Notes: generated by a model not told the origin, from the sequence alone. A DNA stretch of 64,000 nt from an uncultured Mollicutes bacterium (GCA_900548675.1 URLJ01000002.1:1-64000); one strand, 5' to 3'. Counted from the stretch's first letter, positions 50,388-59,526 are shown. Program-made: numbers and translations.

Positions 50388-52918
50388 TAGTTTTCCCTCT
50401 TTCTAATTATAACAGCCATCGCAAATATAGCTACAAATAATCCATAATTTACTGCTCCCATACAAGAACCTGCACCGCTACCTACTGCAGTCCATTTTGC
50501 GGTCAATGTGATTGATTCAGTTATTTCTGTATTAAAATCAAATTTAACATCATCAAGATACCAACCATTAAATTTGTAACCACTACGTGTTGGTGTTTTA
50601 GGAGCTTTTATGGTTTCACCACTTTCAACATAAATATCTTCAATATCAGTACCACCATCAGTGTCAAAACTTACCACTAAAAGATTTTCATCAACCTCAT
50701 AATAAGCGACTAAAGTTAGATCACTATTAATACTCATATTTGTATTAAACTTTAAGCCATTATAACGCCATTCCACAAATTTATATCCTTTTTTAACAGG
50801 AGGTGTAGGTAATTCCATACGCATACCTTCAATTACAGTTTGAGGTTCAATCAAAGTTCCACCATCTGTATCAAATGTTATAGTATAACGTTTTAAATTA
50901 GCTGTTCCACATGTAAAACTATTAGTTGTAATTGTTGTAGATTTATCACCATCAGATACTGTTATTCTAAAACATGCCTTAGTTCTAATTACTTCTTTAG
51001 GTGTAAATTCGTATATATATGTTTCATCATCAAGCATTTTCATATCTTCTGGTTTTGAGAAAGTATTACCATCAAGAGAAGTTTCAATTTTAGCACTAAC
51101 TTGTAAATCTAAATCTTCAATTACTTTAATTTTAACTGTTATTGTCTCATTTAAAGGATAATCTTCACGTGTCTCATCCCAATCAACAAGACTAACTTCA
51201 GGGGCTTGATTCTCTATTGCATTTGTCATATCAAATACTTGATAATCTTCAATTGCTTGATTGTTTTTGTCATAAGTACGTAAAACATATTTATAGCCTT
51301 TAGCAGCAGTATGAGTAACTGATATTTTTTGAAGGTTTCCAACTTCTGATTGATTAATAACTCTAGAAGGCGTTGCACTTTCAAAATCAATAGGACTATC
51401 CTCTGCAAAACGATATACAGCATAACCGTTAGCATTTTCTACTTCGTTAAAACACAAGTAATAACTAGTGTTTGTTTTATATACTTTTGTTGTCGGTGCT
51501 TTCGGTGCAGGCGATGTAGTATCCATAATGTACACCGGTGCTAAAGCTCCTTTGCGCCAAGAATTATATAAATCAGCACTAGCACTCTTAATATATGTAT
51601 CAGAGCTTAATAAATTGCGATAAGAGAAAATTGTGAAACCTGTTACATATTTACTAGTTAGGGTGTTTGTATATATATAATTTAATTGTTTACCCATTTC
51701 TGATGAATTTTGCCAATCATCACTACCTACACGGTAAAGAGCTGTTCCCATATATAATTTAACATCCGTTTTAGCGACAATATTGCTCCACCAATTTGCG
51801 TATATTTTATATTGATCATCTAGTCTTGTATATGCTTGAGGGATTATATAATCTATCCATTCTGATTCAACCCAAAGTTTTGTATCAGCAAATAAATCAA
51901 AATAAGTACTATAACTTCCACAACTTACTTTCATACCACCTTCAATAGAGCGCGAAGCATCGTTGCAGTTTTCTTTACCAGGAGCCCACACAGGAGCTGG
52001 ACTAATTCCGAATGCACAGTAATTTTTACCGCTAGTTTCATTGTGCTCTTTAACGACATCACTAACAGATTTTACCATTCTATTGACATTATCTCTTCTC
52101 CAATCATCCATTGATAATGTTCCGCCGCTTGTTCTATAAGCATTATAATCAGTTATTTCAATGGAACCTTCCATTCCTTCACCTGGATAAAAGTAATCGT
52201 CAAAATGAATTCCATCTATTTCATAATTAGTAATTAACTCTTTAACGGTGTTAGTAACGTGATTAATTGTTCTTTCTTTAGCAGGATTTAAAATCAATTG
52301 TCCATCGCCACTAAGCACAATATTTTGTAAAAATTCTTTTTCATCACTTAAATCTAACATTGGATTATCTATATCAGCACTACCAACTGCTCCCTTAAGT
52401 GATCTCGCATAACTGAGTTTACCTTTATTAATTGTATCTAATGAATCTGATAGTTCTAAGCCTGTATCCGTACTCGCACGATAAGGGTTTAACCAAGCGT
52501 GCAATTCAATTCCTTTTTCGTGGCATTCTGCTACCATCCATGCTAATGGATCCCAACCTGGATTAACTCCTCGCCCTGCCATATATGCACTCCATGGGTT
52601 GTATTTTGAATTATAGAAGGCATCATTCATAGGGCGAACTTGGAAGAATATAGCATTCATACCATATGTCAAGGCTCTTGCGATAATGCTTTTAAAATTA
52701 TTTTGATATTTTAAAATCGCTGCCTCACTCGTTCCAACTTGTTCATCTATGTCAATATTCCATACAGTAGAAACCCATACTGCACGCAGTTCCTCAACGC
52801 GGTTTGAGTATGCTGGCGATGCCTCTACTTCTGTTTTAGGAGCGTTTACGCCAATAAAGCCTAAAACACCAAAAAGAAGCATTATTGATAACATTACTTT
52901 AGTTACAGTTTTTTTCAT
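50387..52918 (-). CDS. GHL10 glycoside hydrolase-like enzyme, surface-anchored, with two InlB-type repeats
   Basis: An 843-residue exported enzyme. The signal peptide is at 1-30. The GHL10 barrel (about 40-440) has LRAVWVSTVWNIDID, NAIFFQVRPMNDAFY, ELHAWLNPYRAS and GIHFDDYFYPGEG. Fn3-like domains follow (about 470-670). Two InlB-type repeats (about 680-745 and 748-810) each contain FDTDGG. It ends SCMGAVNYG, a hydrophobic span and RKREN, the Cys-type anchor. By family analogy it cleaves denuded glycan strands at the cell surface. AGGAG precedes the ATG, 16 bp after the dipeptidase gene. Confidence 0.9.
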   Translation of the reverse strand: MKKTVTKVMLSIMLLFGVLGFIGVNAPKTEVEASPAYSNRVEELRAVWVSTVWNIDIDEQVGTSEAAILKYQNNFKSIIARALTYGMNAIFFQVRPMNDAFYNSKYNPWSAYMAGRGVNPGWDPLAWMVAECHEKGIELHAWLNPYRASTDTGLELSDSLDTINKGKLSYARSLKGAVGSADIDNPMLDLSDEKEFLQNIVLSGDGQLILNPAKERTINHVTNTVKELITNYEIDGIHFDDYFYPGEGMEGSIEITDYNAYRTSGGTLSMDDWRRDNVNRMVKSVSDVVKEHNETSGKNYCAFGISPAPVWAPGKENCNDASRSIEGGMKVSCGSYSTYFDLFADTKLWVESEWIDYIIPQAYTRLDDQYKIYANWWSNIVAKTDVKLYMGTALYRVGSDDWQNSSEMGKQLNYIYTNTLTSKYVTGFTIFSYRNLLSSDTYIKSASADLYNSWRKGALAPVYIMDTTSPAPKAPTTKVYKTNTSYYLCFNEVENANGYAVYRFAEDSPIDFESATPSRVINQSEVGNLQKISVTHTAAKGYKYVLRTYDKNNQAIEDYQVFDMTNAIENQAPEVSLVDWDETREDYPLNETITVKIKVIEDLDLQVSAKIETSLDGNTFSKPEDMKMLDDETYIYEFTPKEVIRTKACFRITVSDGDKSTTITTNSFTCGTANLKRYTITFDTDGGTLIEPQTVIEGMRMELPTPPVKKGYKFVEWRYNGLKFNTNMSINSDLTLVAYYEVDENLLVVSFDTDGGTDIEDIYVESGETIKAPKTPTRSGYKFNGWYLDDVKFDFNTEITESITLTAKWTAVGSGAGSCMGAVNYGLFVAIFAMAVIIRKREN

Positions 52919-52934
52919 TTTCTTTTTCTCCTTT

Positions 52935-53828
52935 TTATTCGTTTACTCTTTTTAATAGTTTTTCAAAATTTAGGTAACATATTTTTTCTACATCACTCAG
53001 ACTATATCCTCTTTTAAGTAACGTTTCCGGTATTCTTTGTGCATCACCATGGCATGTGAGATCATCTAAGTTAGCGTTATTTTTCACACTACCTTTAGTT
53101 TCATAATCAAGTAAATAATGCATCATATCTAAACCTAACATTACATGATCAATATCCATAATACTTACTAAATAATCAATTTGATCTACAAGTCCTTCAA
53201 CATTTTGTCTTTCAGGGTTGTGAGAAACAAAATTTCGGGCCGAAACAGCTCCAACAAGTCCCCCGGCTTTACGTAGGGCTACAAGTTGGTCTTTAGTTAA
53301 ATTTCTAATATGATCCGATATGTCGTAAGCATTAGAGTGAGATGCGATAATTATTTCAGGTTTTTGTTTTAAAACATCGTAAAAACTCTTCTCATTTAGG
53401 TGAGAAACATCAACAATCATTTTGTGTTGTTTCATATAATTTAAAAATTCAATTCCAAGAGGGGTAAGTCCTCTATTAGCGCTTCCTTTAACTCCCGTTG
53501 CGAGATGATTTTCTTCATTCCATGTTAGCGAAGCGTGACGAATTCCCATTTTATATAGTTCATCAAATTCTTCTAAAGTTTTTACATTGCGTAAGCCCTC
53601 CAATCCATATACCACGTTATATAGATTTTTGTATGGAGAAAACATCTCTTGAACCTTCTTATATGCTTCTATAACATTAAAATCTGAGTCAGAATATATA
53701 ACCCATATTCCTCCTTCAACATCACCTTTTTTCAAATCATTTAAATGATATTTTTTGAAAACATCCCCTTCACTTTGTCTTGTATAAAGGTTAGAAAAAA
53801 TATCGCTATGTGTATCATATATTTTCAT
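52935..53828 (-). CDS. M19-family (membrane dipeptidase type) dipeptidase
   Basis: A 297-residue zinc dipeptidase of the renal dipeptidase family. Zinc-site motifs are DTHSD (residues 5-9), Glu in VVYGLEGL, His in DVSHLNE and ASHSNAYDISDHIRNL, and Asp in MLGLDMMHY. GSANRGLTPLG is also typical. Members split dipeptides, often with a D-residue, which suits peptidoglycan stem-peptide breakdown. No signal peptide is present, so it is cytosolic. It heads a unit with two GHL10 genes. The Shine-Dalgarno is separated from the ATG by a small hairpin (53840-53854), leaving an effective gap of about 11 nt. Confidence 0.9.
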   Translation of the reverse strand: MKIYDTHSDIFSNLYTRQSEGDVFKKYHLNDLKKGDVEGGIWVIYSDSDFNVIEAYKKVQEMFSPYKNLYNVVYGLEGLRNVKTLEEFDELYKMGIRHASLTWNEENHLATGVKGSANRGLTPLGIEFLNYMKQHKMIVDVSHLNEKSFYDVLKQKPEIIIASHSNAYDISDHIRNLTKDQLVALRKAGGLVGAVSARNFVSHNPERQNVEGLVDQIDYLVSIMDIDHVMLGLDMMHYLLDYETKGSVKNNANLDDLTCHGDAQRIPETLLKRGYSLSDVEKICYLNFEKLLKRVNE

Positions 53829-53839
53829 TACTAATTTTC

Positions 53840-53862
53840 GGTAATTTATTTACCTTCTCCTT
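53840..53862 (-). promoter_or_regulatory. Hairpin between Shine-Dalgarno and start of the dipeptidase gene
   Basis: GGTAA (53840-53844) pairs with TTACC (53850-53854). AAGGAGAA (complement of 53855-53862) lies directly upstream on the minus strand, and 11 nt follow the stem before the ATG. Confidence 0.45.
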
Positions 53863-53868
53863 CACTTT

Positions 53869-53897
53869 ATTATATCATAGATTATTAAGAATTTCAA
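53869..53897 (-). promoter_or_regulatory. Sigma-A promoter of the dipeptidase-GHL10 unit
   Basis: On the minus strand TTGAAA (complement of 53892-53897), 17 nt, TATAAT (complement of 53869-53874). No cre-like site is seen here. Confidence 0.75.
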
Positions 53898-54010
53898 TAA
53901 ATTAAAACATTGTATTTTGGACCATTATTATAACTCATTACTTGATTACCATATATATTAACTCTTCCTATAATAAGACAATAATTCTATTATTTTTTAT
54001 TAAATATAAT

Positions 54011-54040
54011 AAAAAAAGCTGCTAACAAAATAGCAGCTTT
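54011..54040 (-). terminator. Terminator after the third GHL10 gene
   Basis: A 10-bp stem AAAGCTGCTA (54015-54024) with TAGCAGCTTT (54031-54040). A run of seven T residues follows on the minus strand. Confidence 0.88.
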
Positions 54041-54045
54041 AATTA

Positions 54046-56673
54046 TTAGTTCTTTTTCTTAAGAAAAACTAGTGCTAGAAGCAAAGTACTAGAAATTAAT
54101 AATCCCATTGATTTTGTACCCATACAACTTGTCATAGTATTCTGATTCGTCACTTTAGGAATTACAATTTCAACCATTTCTGAGAATTCAGAAGATAAAA
54201 TATCATCACCATTTCCAACAGCCCTTAATTGGACTATATAAGTTATATCAGCTTTAGTACTTCCTTTGAAAGCGTAATCGATATAATCACCATTTTCAAT
54301 AAAGATTGGGTCTAAAGGTTCTTCTCCTTTGACATAGATTATTATTTCATAAGATAAGGCTTTTCCTACCTCATCAAAAGTAATTACATAATCTGAATCT
54401 TCCTTTGTCACATTTATATTTGTAGGTATATCTAGTTTTGTTACGTTTTTCTTTTCAACAATTTTTATCACATTTGAATAATTTGTTGTCGTGTATTCAC
54501 CATCAGTTACTTTTACTCTTACAACAACCTCATTATATGCGATATTCATTGTTTCATAATTTGCCAAGTAATATGTATCATTGTCTTCTAAGTCAATAAT
54601 TTTATATATATATTTTCCATTAATACCTGATGTTGAAAGTTCAACTGTGTAAGTTAAGGCATCGCCTTCCTTATCAATTGCTTTAGGAATCATTATTTTA
54701 AGAGGATTGCCACCAATTAAAGTATCATTACCATCATTAATCACAACGTCAATTGCTTCTGGTGCTGTATTTGTGATCATCTTAGAAGTATCAATTTTTA
54801 CAATTTCACTTGAAGGATGATTATTTTTAGATACCGCTCTTATATAATAATCTTTTCCTTCTTGATAATTTCCAATTGTAAAAGTAATAGTATTTCCTGC
54901 TTGTTCCGAATTTTTAATAATATTAACACGTGAAAGGGAACTATCTAAATCTAAAGATTCTCCTTTATTTACAGAATATAATGCATACATATTCGCATTA
55001 GGAAGTTTATCAAAAATGAATCTTACATTTTTAGTTCCTTTTATTGCTTTAACATCACCAACAACAAGTCCTGCACTATCATCCTCACCTTTAGGAAGTG
55101 GAAATACTTTATTTTTATTCCATAAGTTGAAGAAATTAGCACCTATCATTTGACGTTGCGTATCAGTTGTGAAATTTGTTAAATCATTATAAGCATAAAC
55201 TGCTGAACCTTTAATAGTATCAAACATTGTATTAAAACGCATCTGATAAACCAATTCCATTGTGTTTTTAAATTGTGTTGTTGAGGTGTCATCTGCTTTA
55301 TATATACCGTGAGCTATATACAATTTAATTGGTTTTTTATTTTCTTGAGCGCGTTTTTCATTTGTTTTGGAAACGACATCAACCCACCATTCAACTATAT
55401 CAGCATAAGGGACTTCTCTATTTGCAAAATCATAATAAACTTGAGGTGCAACCCAATCAACATAACCAGCCTCTACCCAGTGCTTGCTGTCAGCAAAAAG
55501 ATCATAGTTAGAACTATATGCGCCACAATGAGTATTAGAGCCTCCTATAGTAGCCTTGCCACTTTCTGTATCTGTGCAGTTTTCAATATTTGATTGCCAT
55601 ACCGCAGCTGGCTTTGAACCAAATTCTACATATGTGTTATTCTGTTCATTGTATTCATCAATGAATTCGCGAATCCCCTTCATCATATTGTTGATACTTT
55701 GGCGTCTAAATTCACCTAAGGTCAAACCTGCTTCTAAATTGAATTCGCTAGGATTTTCAAGATAACGTTTATATGTTCCTAAATCATTTAAAGTGTTTTC
55801 TCCAGTTAGCTGTGAGTTGTAGGTAACACCACCTGCAAAATTAAGATTTGTTGTTTGAGAATTATAAGTGCCACTACTTTTAGAATTAAGGTAAAAATAA
55901 TCATCAAAATGAAGACCATCAACAGGATAGTTTTCAACGATTTCTTTTATCGTATTAATGATATGTTCTTGTACTTTTGGTTCACCTGGGTTTAAAATCA
56001 ATTTTGTATCAGATTCACCAAGTAAGACATATTCAGGGTGCTTTTTAGCAAAGTTTTTACTAGAAAGACTGCTCACAGCATCCTTTTTAATTTTTATCAA
56101 CTCTTCATTACTATAATTTGATGCAAGCTTGTTACTATCTAAAACACTAGTTTCCGTTACACGATATGCGTTTAACCAACATTGGAAGTACATTCCTCTC
56201 TTATGAGTTTCTTCAACCATCCATGCTAGTGGATCCCAACCTGGATCAATTCCAGCACCAACTAGTGATTTACTCCAATCATTATATTCTGATGGATAAA
56301 ATGCGTCATTAGTTGGTCTTATTTGAAAGAAAATTGTATTCATATTATATCGTTCTAAAACATCAAGAATTTTTAAAAAACGGCTTTTCCAATCATTAAT
56401 TGCATATTCGCTTTTACCATTTTGTTTATCCATATCGATATTCCAAACTGTTGCCACCCATGCTCCACGCATCTCAGCATTGTTTTCATTGTACGTTTTT
56501 GGAACAAATACAGATTTATTTTTATTGAAATATTTAATTTTTTTGCCATCCATTATTAACTCTTCTAATTCATCCGTAGCAGCATAAGTAGTATTTTTAA
56601 AATTAATACTTACTATAGCTAAAAGAGTTAAGAACAGCACTGCTATTATACTAATTCTTTTTATATTTTTCAT
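54046..56673 (-). CDS. GHL10 glycoside hydrolase-like enzyme, surface-anchored, with Fn3-like domains
   Basis: An 875-residue exported GHL10 protein. The signal segment is MKNIKRISIIAVLFLTLLAI. The barrel (about 65-520) has MRGAWVATVWNIDMDKQNGK, NTIFFQIRPTNDAFYPSEY, YFQCWLNAYRV and GLHFDDYFYLNSK. A roughly 60-residue insertion rich in Asn/Gly/Thr follows the FDDYFY motif and is absent from the shorter paralogues. Fn3/Ig-like domains (about 545-840) lead to TSCMGTKSMG, a hydrophobic span and KKKN, the shared Cys-type anchor. It has no InlB-type repeat. AAGGTGAT precedes the ATG. It is last in the unit starting with the serine hydrolase. Confidence 0.9.
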   Translation of the reverse strand: MKNIKRISIIAVLFLTLLAIVSINFKNTTYAATDELEELIMDGKKIKYFNKNKSVFVPKTYNENNAEMRGAWVATVWNIDMDKQNGKSEYAINDWKSRFLKILDVLERYNMNTIFFQIRPTNDAFYPSEYNDWSKSLVGAGIDPGWDPLAWMVEETHKRGMYFQCWLNAYRVTETSVLDSNKLASNYSNEELIKIKKDAVSSLSSKNFAKKHPEYVLLGESDTKLILNPGEPKVQEHIINTIKEIVENYPVDGLHFDDYFYLNSKSSGTYNSQTTNLNFAGGVTYNSQLTGENTLNDLGTYKRYLENPSEFNLEAGLTLGEFRRQSINNMMKGIREFIDEYNEQNNTYVEFGSKPAAVWQSNIENCTDTESGKATIGGSNTHCGAYSSNYDLFADSKHWVEAGYVDWVAPQVYYDFANREVPYADIVEWWVDVVSKTNEKRAQENKKPIKLYIAHGIYKADDTSTTQFKNTMELVYQMRFNTMFDTIKGSAVYAYNDLTNFTTDTQRQMIGANFFNLWNKNKVFPLPKGEDDSAGLVVGDVKAIKGTKNVRFIFDKLPNANMYALYSVNKGESLDLDSSLSRVNIIKNSEQAGNTITFTIGNYQEGKDYYIRAVSKNNHPSSEIVKIDTSKMITNTAPEAIDVVINDGNDTLIGGNPLKIMIPKAIDKEGDALTYTVELSTSGINGKYIYKIIDLEDNDTYYLANYETMNIAYNEVVVRVKVTDGEYTTTNYSNVIKIVEKKNVTKLDIPTNINVTKEDSDYVITFDEVGKALSYEIIIYVKGEEPLDPIFIENGDYIDYAFKGSTKADITYIVQLRAVGNGDDILSSEFSEMVEIVIPKVTNQNTMTSCMGTKSMGLLISSTLLLALVFLKKKN

Positions 56674-56682
56674 ATATCACCT

Positions 56683-57375
56683 TTAAAACGATGTCTTATG
56701 CATTACTTTTTGGCGTTCAAAAACAGTGAAAGCTTCCGCGTACATTGTTTTGTTTAAAGCTCCTCGGCAACGAGCCAGTGATGTGTAGTAATCATAATAT
56801 TTGAAATCTTTGCTATTCATTACAAACCATTGTGTTTTCAGTGCTTCACACCAAAGGTCAAAACCTTTTGTAAAGTCAACATAAAATGCTGGCATGAAGT
56901 CCATATCGTCTTCCCAATTTTCACAGAAATAAACAGGCGCATAACATCTCTCACCTTTGATTAGTGGACTTTCTACAACACTTGCGAGAAATTGGGCATC
57001 TGGCACAATTAGATGCGTATTATTATGATCTTTATGCATTGTACTGTGATAATGTGTCAAAATAACATCCGGTTTTACTTCTCTTATGATATTAGCAACT
57101 TTATATCGTACTTCTTCATTATTTGGAAGTTCACCATCACAATAATCTAACACATAGGCTTTTCCACCCATTTTATTTATGAAGGCTTCTGCTTCTTTTA
57201 TTTTTTGCTTACGATATTCTTCAACAGTTAAATGTTTAGGGTTGCCTCTTTCTCCTGCTGTTAAAGCTAGTGTATAATTTTTACCACCATCGAGATAATT
57301 AGCCGCCATTACTCCGCCAGCAGTTAGCTCCATATCACCAATATGTCCGCCTATTGCGAGAATTGTTTTAGCCAT
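56683..57375 (-). CDS. PIG-L/LmbE-type deacetylase-like protein
   Basis: A 230-residue PIG-L family protein. The N-terminal metal motif is GGHIGDMELTAGG, whereas typical members read AHPDD; the second metal block HYHSTMHKDHNNTH is close to the usual HxxDHxxT. Many members remove acetyl groups from GlcNAc-type sugars. The changed first motif (His-Ile-Gly-Asp) means activity needs testing, though the subgroup looks coherent. It acts in the cytosol. Its ATG overlaps the GNAT stop by 1 nt, and the third GHL10 gene follows after 9 bp. Pairing with an acetyltransferase suggests handling of N-acetyl groups on aminosugars (inference). Confidence 0.8.
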   Translation of the reverse strand: MAKTILAIGGHIGDMELTAGGVMAANYLDGGKNYTLALTAGERGNPKHLTVEEYRKQKIKEAEAFINKMGGKAYVLDYCDGELPNNEEVRYKVANIIREVKPDVILTHYHSTMHKDHNNTHLIVPDAQFLASVVESPLIKGERCYAPVYFCENWEDDMDFMPAFYVDFTKGFDLWCEALKTQWFVMNSKDFKYYDYYTSLARCRGALNKTMYAEAFTVFERQKVMHKTSF

Positions 57376-58367
57376 TATTTTAGCTCCTTTTTCATTACAG
57401 CGAAAGTTTGAATAATTTTATAACCTGCATATAAGTATATATATCTAGCAGGATTATCTAATCCTGTAAAGAATGTCATAAAGCTAGATCCATGTTCTTT
57501 TGAATATTGACCCAATGAACAGAATAATGTTTTTCCAAGGCCACCACCTCTTACATCTGGTGATACAGTTATTCCATCAAAATGAGCACGACCAGATGGT
57601 TCAGTATACATCGCACCAGTCCAACCTACTACTTTACCATTTTCAGAAACTACTAAGAAAGGATTAGGAACAGGTTTAGCCAGATTAGATTTTATGGCTC
57701 TAGCGAAGCCTTCAGCATTAATTTTTACGCAGAATTCATCGATTCCATAGTGACGTTTAGGGTCATATACTTCTATTTTGTAACCACGTTTTTCATTTTC
57801 TTTCATCTTATTTTTTACTTCTTCACTCATTTCATAGTCTTTCAAATCTAAATGGAAAGCATCTTGGAAGCCTTGAACATAATATCCATTGTGAAGAAGG
57901 AAAAAATATTCAGGTGAATTTACCGGAATAGCTGGATTACCAGGGTGATCATGGTGATCGGTGTTAGGTACGTACCAAGGCCAATTAACTGGACTAAAGA
58001 ATACACAACGAACTGCTTGACGCTTTTCTTCCTTAAAGTATTCTTCTACCATTGATAATAGTTTTTTACCAATTCCTTGTCTTCTATATTCTTTTTTTAC
58101 AATAATAGTGTTGAAATATCCTGGAGCTGTTTCGTTTGCGAAGTCTTCATTACGAATCATTCCACAAGCAAAACCTACAACTTCATCATGATCTAAAGCA
58201 ACGAAAGCACCTTTTTCTTTGAAATGAGGGTTGCGGAATAAAATGTTAAAAAAGCCTTCTTCAGTAAATTGTTTGTAAAAATCTCTTTCTTTTACTACTT
58301 CATTCCATAGTGATGCAACACTCTTTCCATATTTTTCTACCGTAAATTGTTTGAATTCTACACTCAT
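57375..58367 (-). CDS. Double GNAT-fold acetyltransferase-like protein
   Basis: A 330-residue protein with two GNAT domains. The first has VKKEYRRQGIGKKLLSMVEE and the second VSPDVRGGGLGKTLFCSLGQ, so both acetyl-CoA loops look intact, unlike the relative at 22631-23629. Between them is a Trp/His/Pro-rich segment (NWPWYVPNTDHHDHPG) that may shape the substrate pocket. The target is unknown; an aminosugar or muropeptide is suggested by the neighbours (serine hydrolase upstream, PIG-L downstream). AGGAG precedes the ATG. Confidence 0.82.
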   Translation of the reverse strand: MSVEFKQFTVEKYGKSVASLWNEVVKERDFYKQFTEEGFFNILFRNPHFKEKGAFVALDHDEVVGFACGMIRNEDFANETAPGYFNTIIVKKEYRRQGIGKKLLSMVEEYFKEEKRQAVRCVFFSPVNWPWYVPNTDHHDHPGNPAIPVNSPEYFFLLHNGYYVQGFQDAFHLDLKDYEMSEEVKNKMKENEKRGYKIEVYDPKRHYGIDEFCVKINAEGFARAIKSNLAKPVPNPFLVVSENGKVVGWTGAMYTEPSGRAHFDGITVSPDVRGGGLGKTLFCSLGQYSKEHGSSFMTFFTGLDNPARYIYLYAGYKIIQTFAVMKKELK

Positions 58368-58368
58368 T

Positions 58369-59472
58369 TTAATTAATCTCCTTTTCTAATTCTTCTAAAT
58401 GCGCCATAATATAATTGGCAATGCGAGGCCGGTACTCTATATGTAAACCATTACCGCGCTTAGGATGTACACGGTTTGTCAAAAGACAGAAGCCTACTTT
58501 ATTTTTTCTATCTATCCAAATATTAGTACCCGTAAATCCTGTATGTAATATAGTATCATCAAGGCTTGTTAAATCACCTGCCGATGAAGCTCTTCCTCTA
58601 ATTATCCAACCTAATCCGCGACGTTCATTTATTCTAAGTACTCCTAATTTTTCTTCTACTTGTACTTGAAATAGCGTATTAACTGTCGCTTTAGAAAGAA
58701 TTCTCTTTCCATTGTATTCTCCTTCATTAAGAATCATTTTAATGAAGTGTGACAAGTCAAGGGCAGTGGAAAATACACCAGCATGTCCTGCAACTCCTCC
58801 CATAATATATGATACTTCATCATGAACATCACCTCTAACCATTCCACGATATGCATCATCATTACGTTCTTCAGTTGGAGCTATTCTTGCTACTTCACTA
58901 TATTCTTTTGGACAATAACCAGTATCGTGCATTTCAAGAGGAGCAAAAACATATTTTTTAGCATACTCATTTAAAGGCATTTTGGTAACAGCTTCAACTA
59001 TTTCCCCCAATAAAATATAGTTTAAATCAGAGTACGATATTTTAGTATGCACTGGATAAACTAAATCATAACTATACATTTTATCAAGGGCCTCTTCTTT
59101 TGACTTAAGTGTTGTAGGGGCGCTGATCCCTTCCTTCATTCCTGAAGTATGTGTCATTAAATCGAAAATAGTTATATCTTGATGTTTAAAACGTGGCAAA
59201 ATAGAACTTACTTGTGTGTTAAGTCTAAATTCGCCTTTTTCTAAAAGTTGCATTATGCAAGTTGTCGTCGATATAACTTTTGAAAGAGAAGCGAGATCAT
59301 AAATAGTATTTTTAACATTTTCTTCTGGCATTGGATACTTTGCTTTTAAACCAAGTGAATCAATATAAACTTTATCATTAATCACAACAGCGTAAGTAGC
59401 ACCAGGGTACGCCCCTTCTGCTATTGCTTTTTCGATTATCTTATTGAGTTCTTTAAAATGTTCTTTGCTCAT
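58369..59472 (-). CDS. Serine hydrolase of the beta-lactamase fold, AmiE-like
   Basis: A 367-residue serine hydrolase. The SxxK motif is Ser62-Lys65 in ASLSKV, the second motif is YSD in KISYSDLNY, and HTG in ILHTGFTG replaces KTG. There is no signal peptide, so it is cytosolic, unlike penicillin-binding proteins. B. subtilis AmiE (YbbE), an N-acetylmuramoyl-L-alanine amidase encoded with nagZ, namZ and murQ, is of this fold, and that role fits here; a D-amino-acid peptidase or esterase is possible. It is the first gene of its unit, with a strong promoter and AGGAG. Confidence 0.75.
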   Translation of the reverse strand: MSKEHFKELNKIIEKAIAEGAYPGATYAVVINDKVYIDSLGLKAKYPMPEENVKNTIYDLASLSKVISTTTCIMQLLEKGEFRLNTQVSSILPRFKHQDITIFDLMTHTSGMKEGISAPTTLKSKEEALDKMYSYDLVYPVHTKISYSDLNYILLGEIVEAVTKMPLNEYAKKYVFAPLEMHDTGYCPKEYSEVARIAPTEERNDDAYRGMVRGDVHDEVSYIMGGVAGHAGVFSTALDLSHFIKMILNEGEYNGKRILSKATVNTLFQVQVEEKLGVLRINERRGLGWIIRGRASSAGDLTSLDDTILHTGFTGTNIWIDRKNKVGFCLLTNRVHPKRGNGLHIEYRPRIANYIMAHLEELEKEIN

Positions 59473-59497
59473 AATGGTATCTCCTTTAATCGAAAAT

Positions 59498-59526
59498 ATT
59501 ATATCAAATTAATAAGTAATTGTCAA
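59498..59526 (-). promoter_or_regulatory. Sigma-A promoter of the AmiE-like unit
   Basis: On the minus strand, perfect TTGACA (complement of 59521-59526), 17 nt, perfect TATAAT (complement of 59498-59503). Confidence 0.85.
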
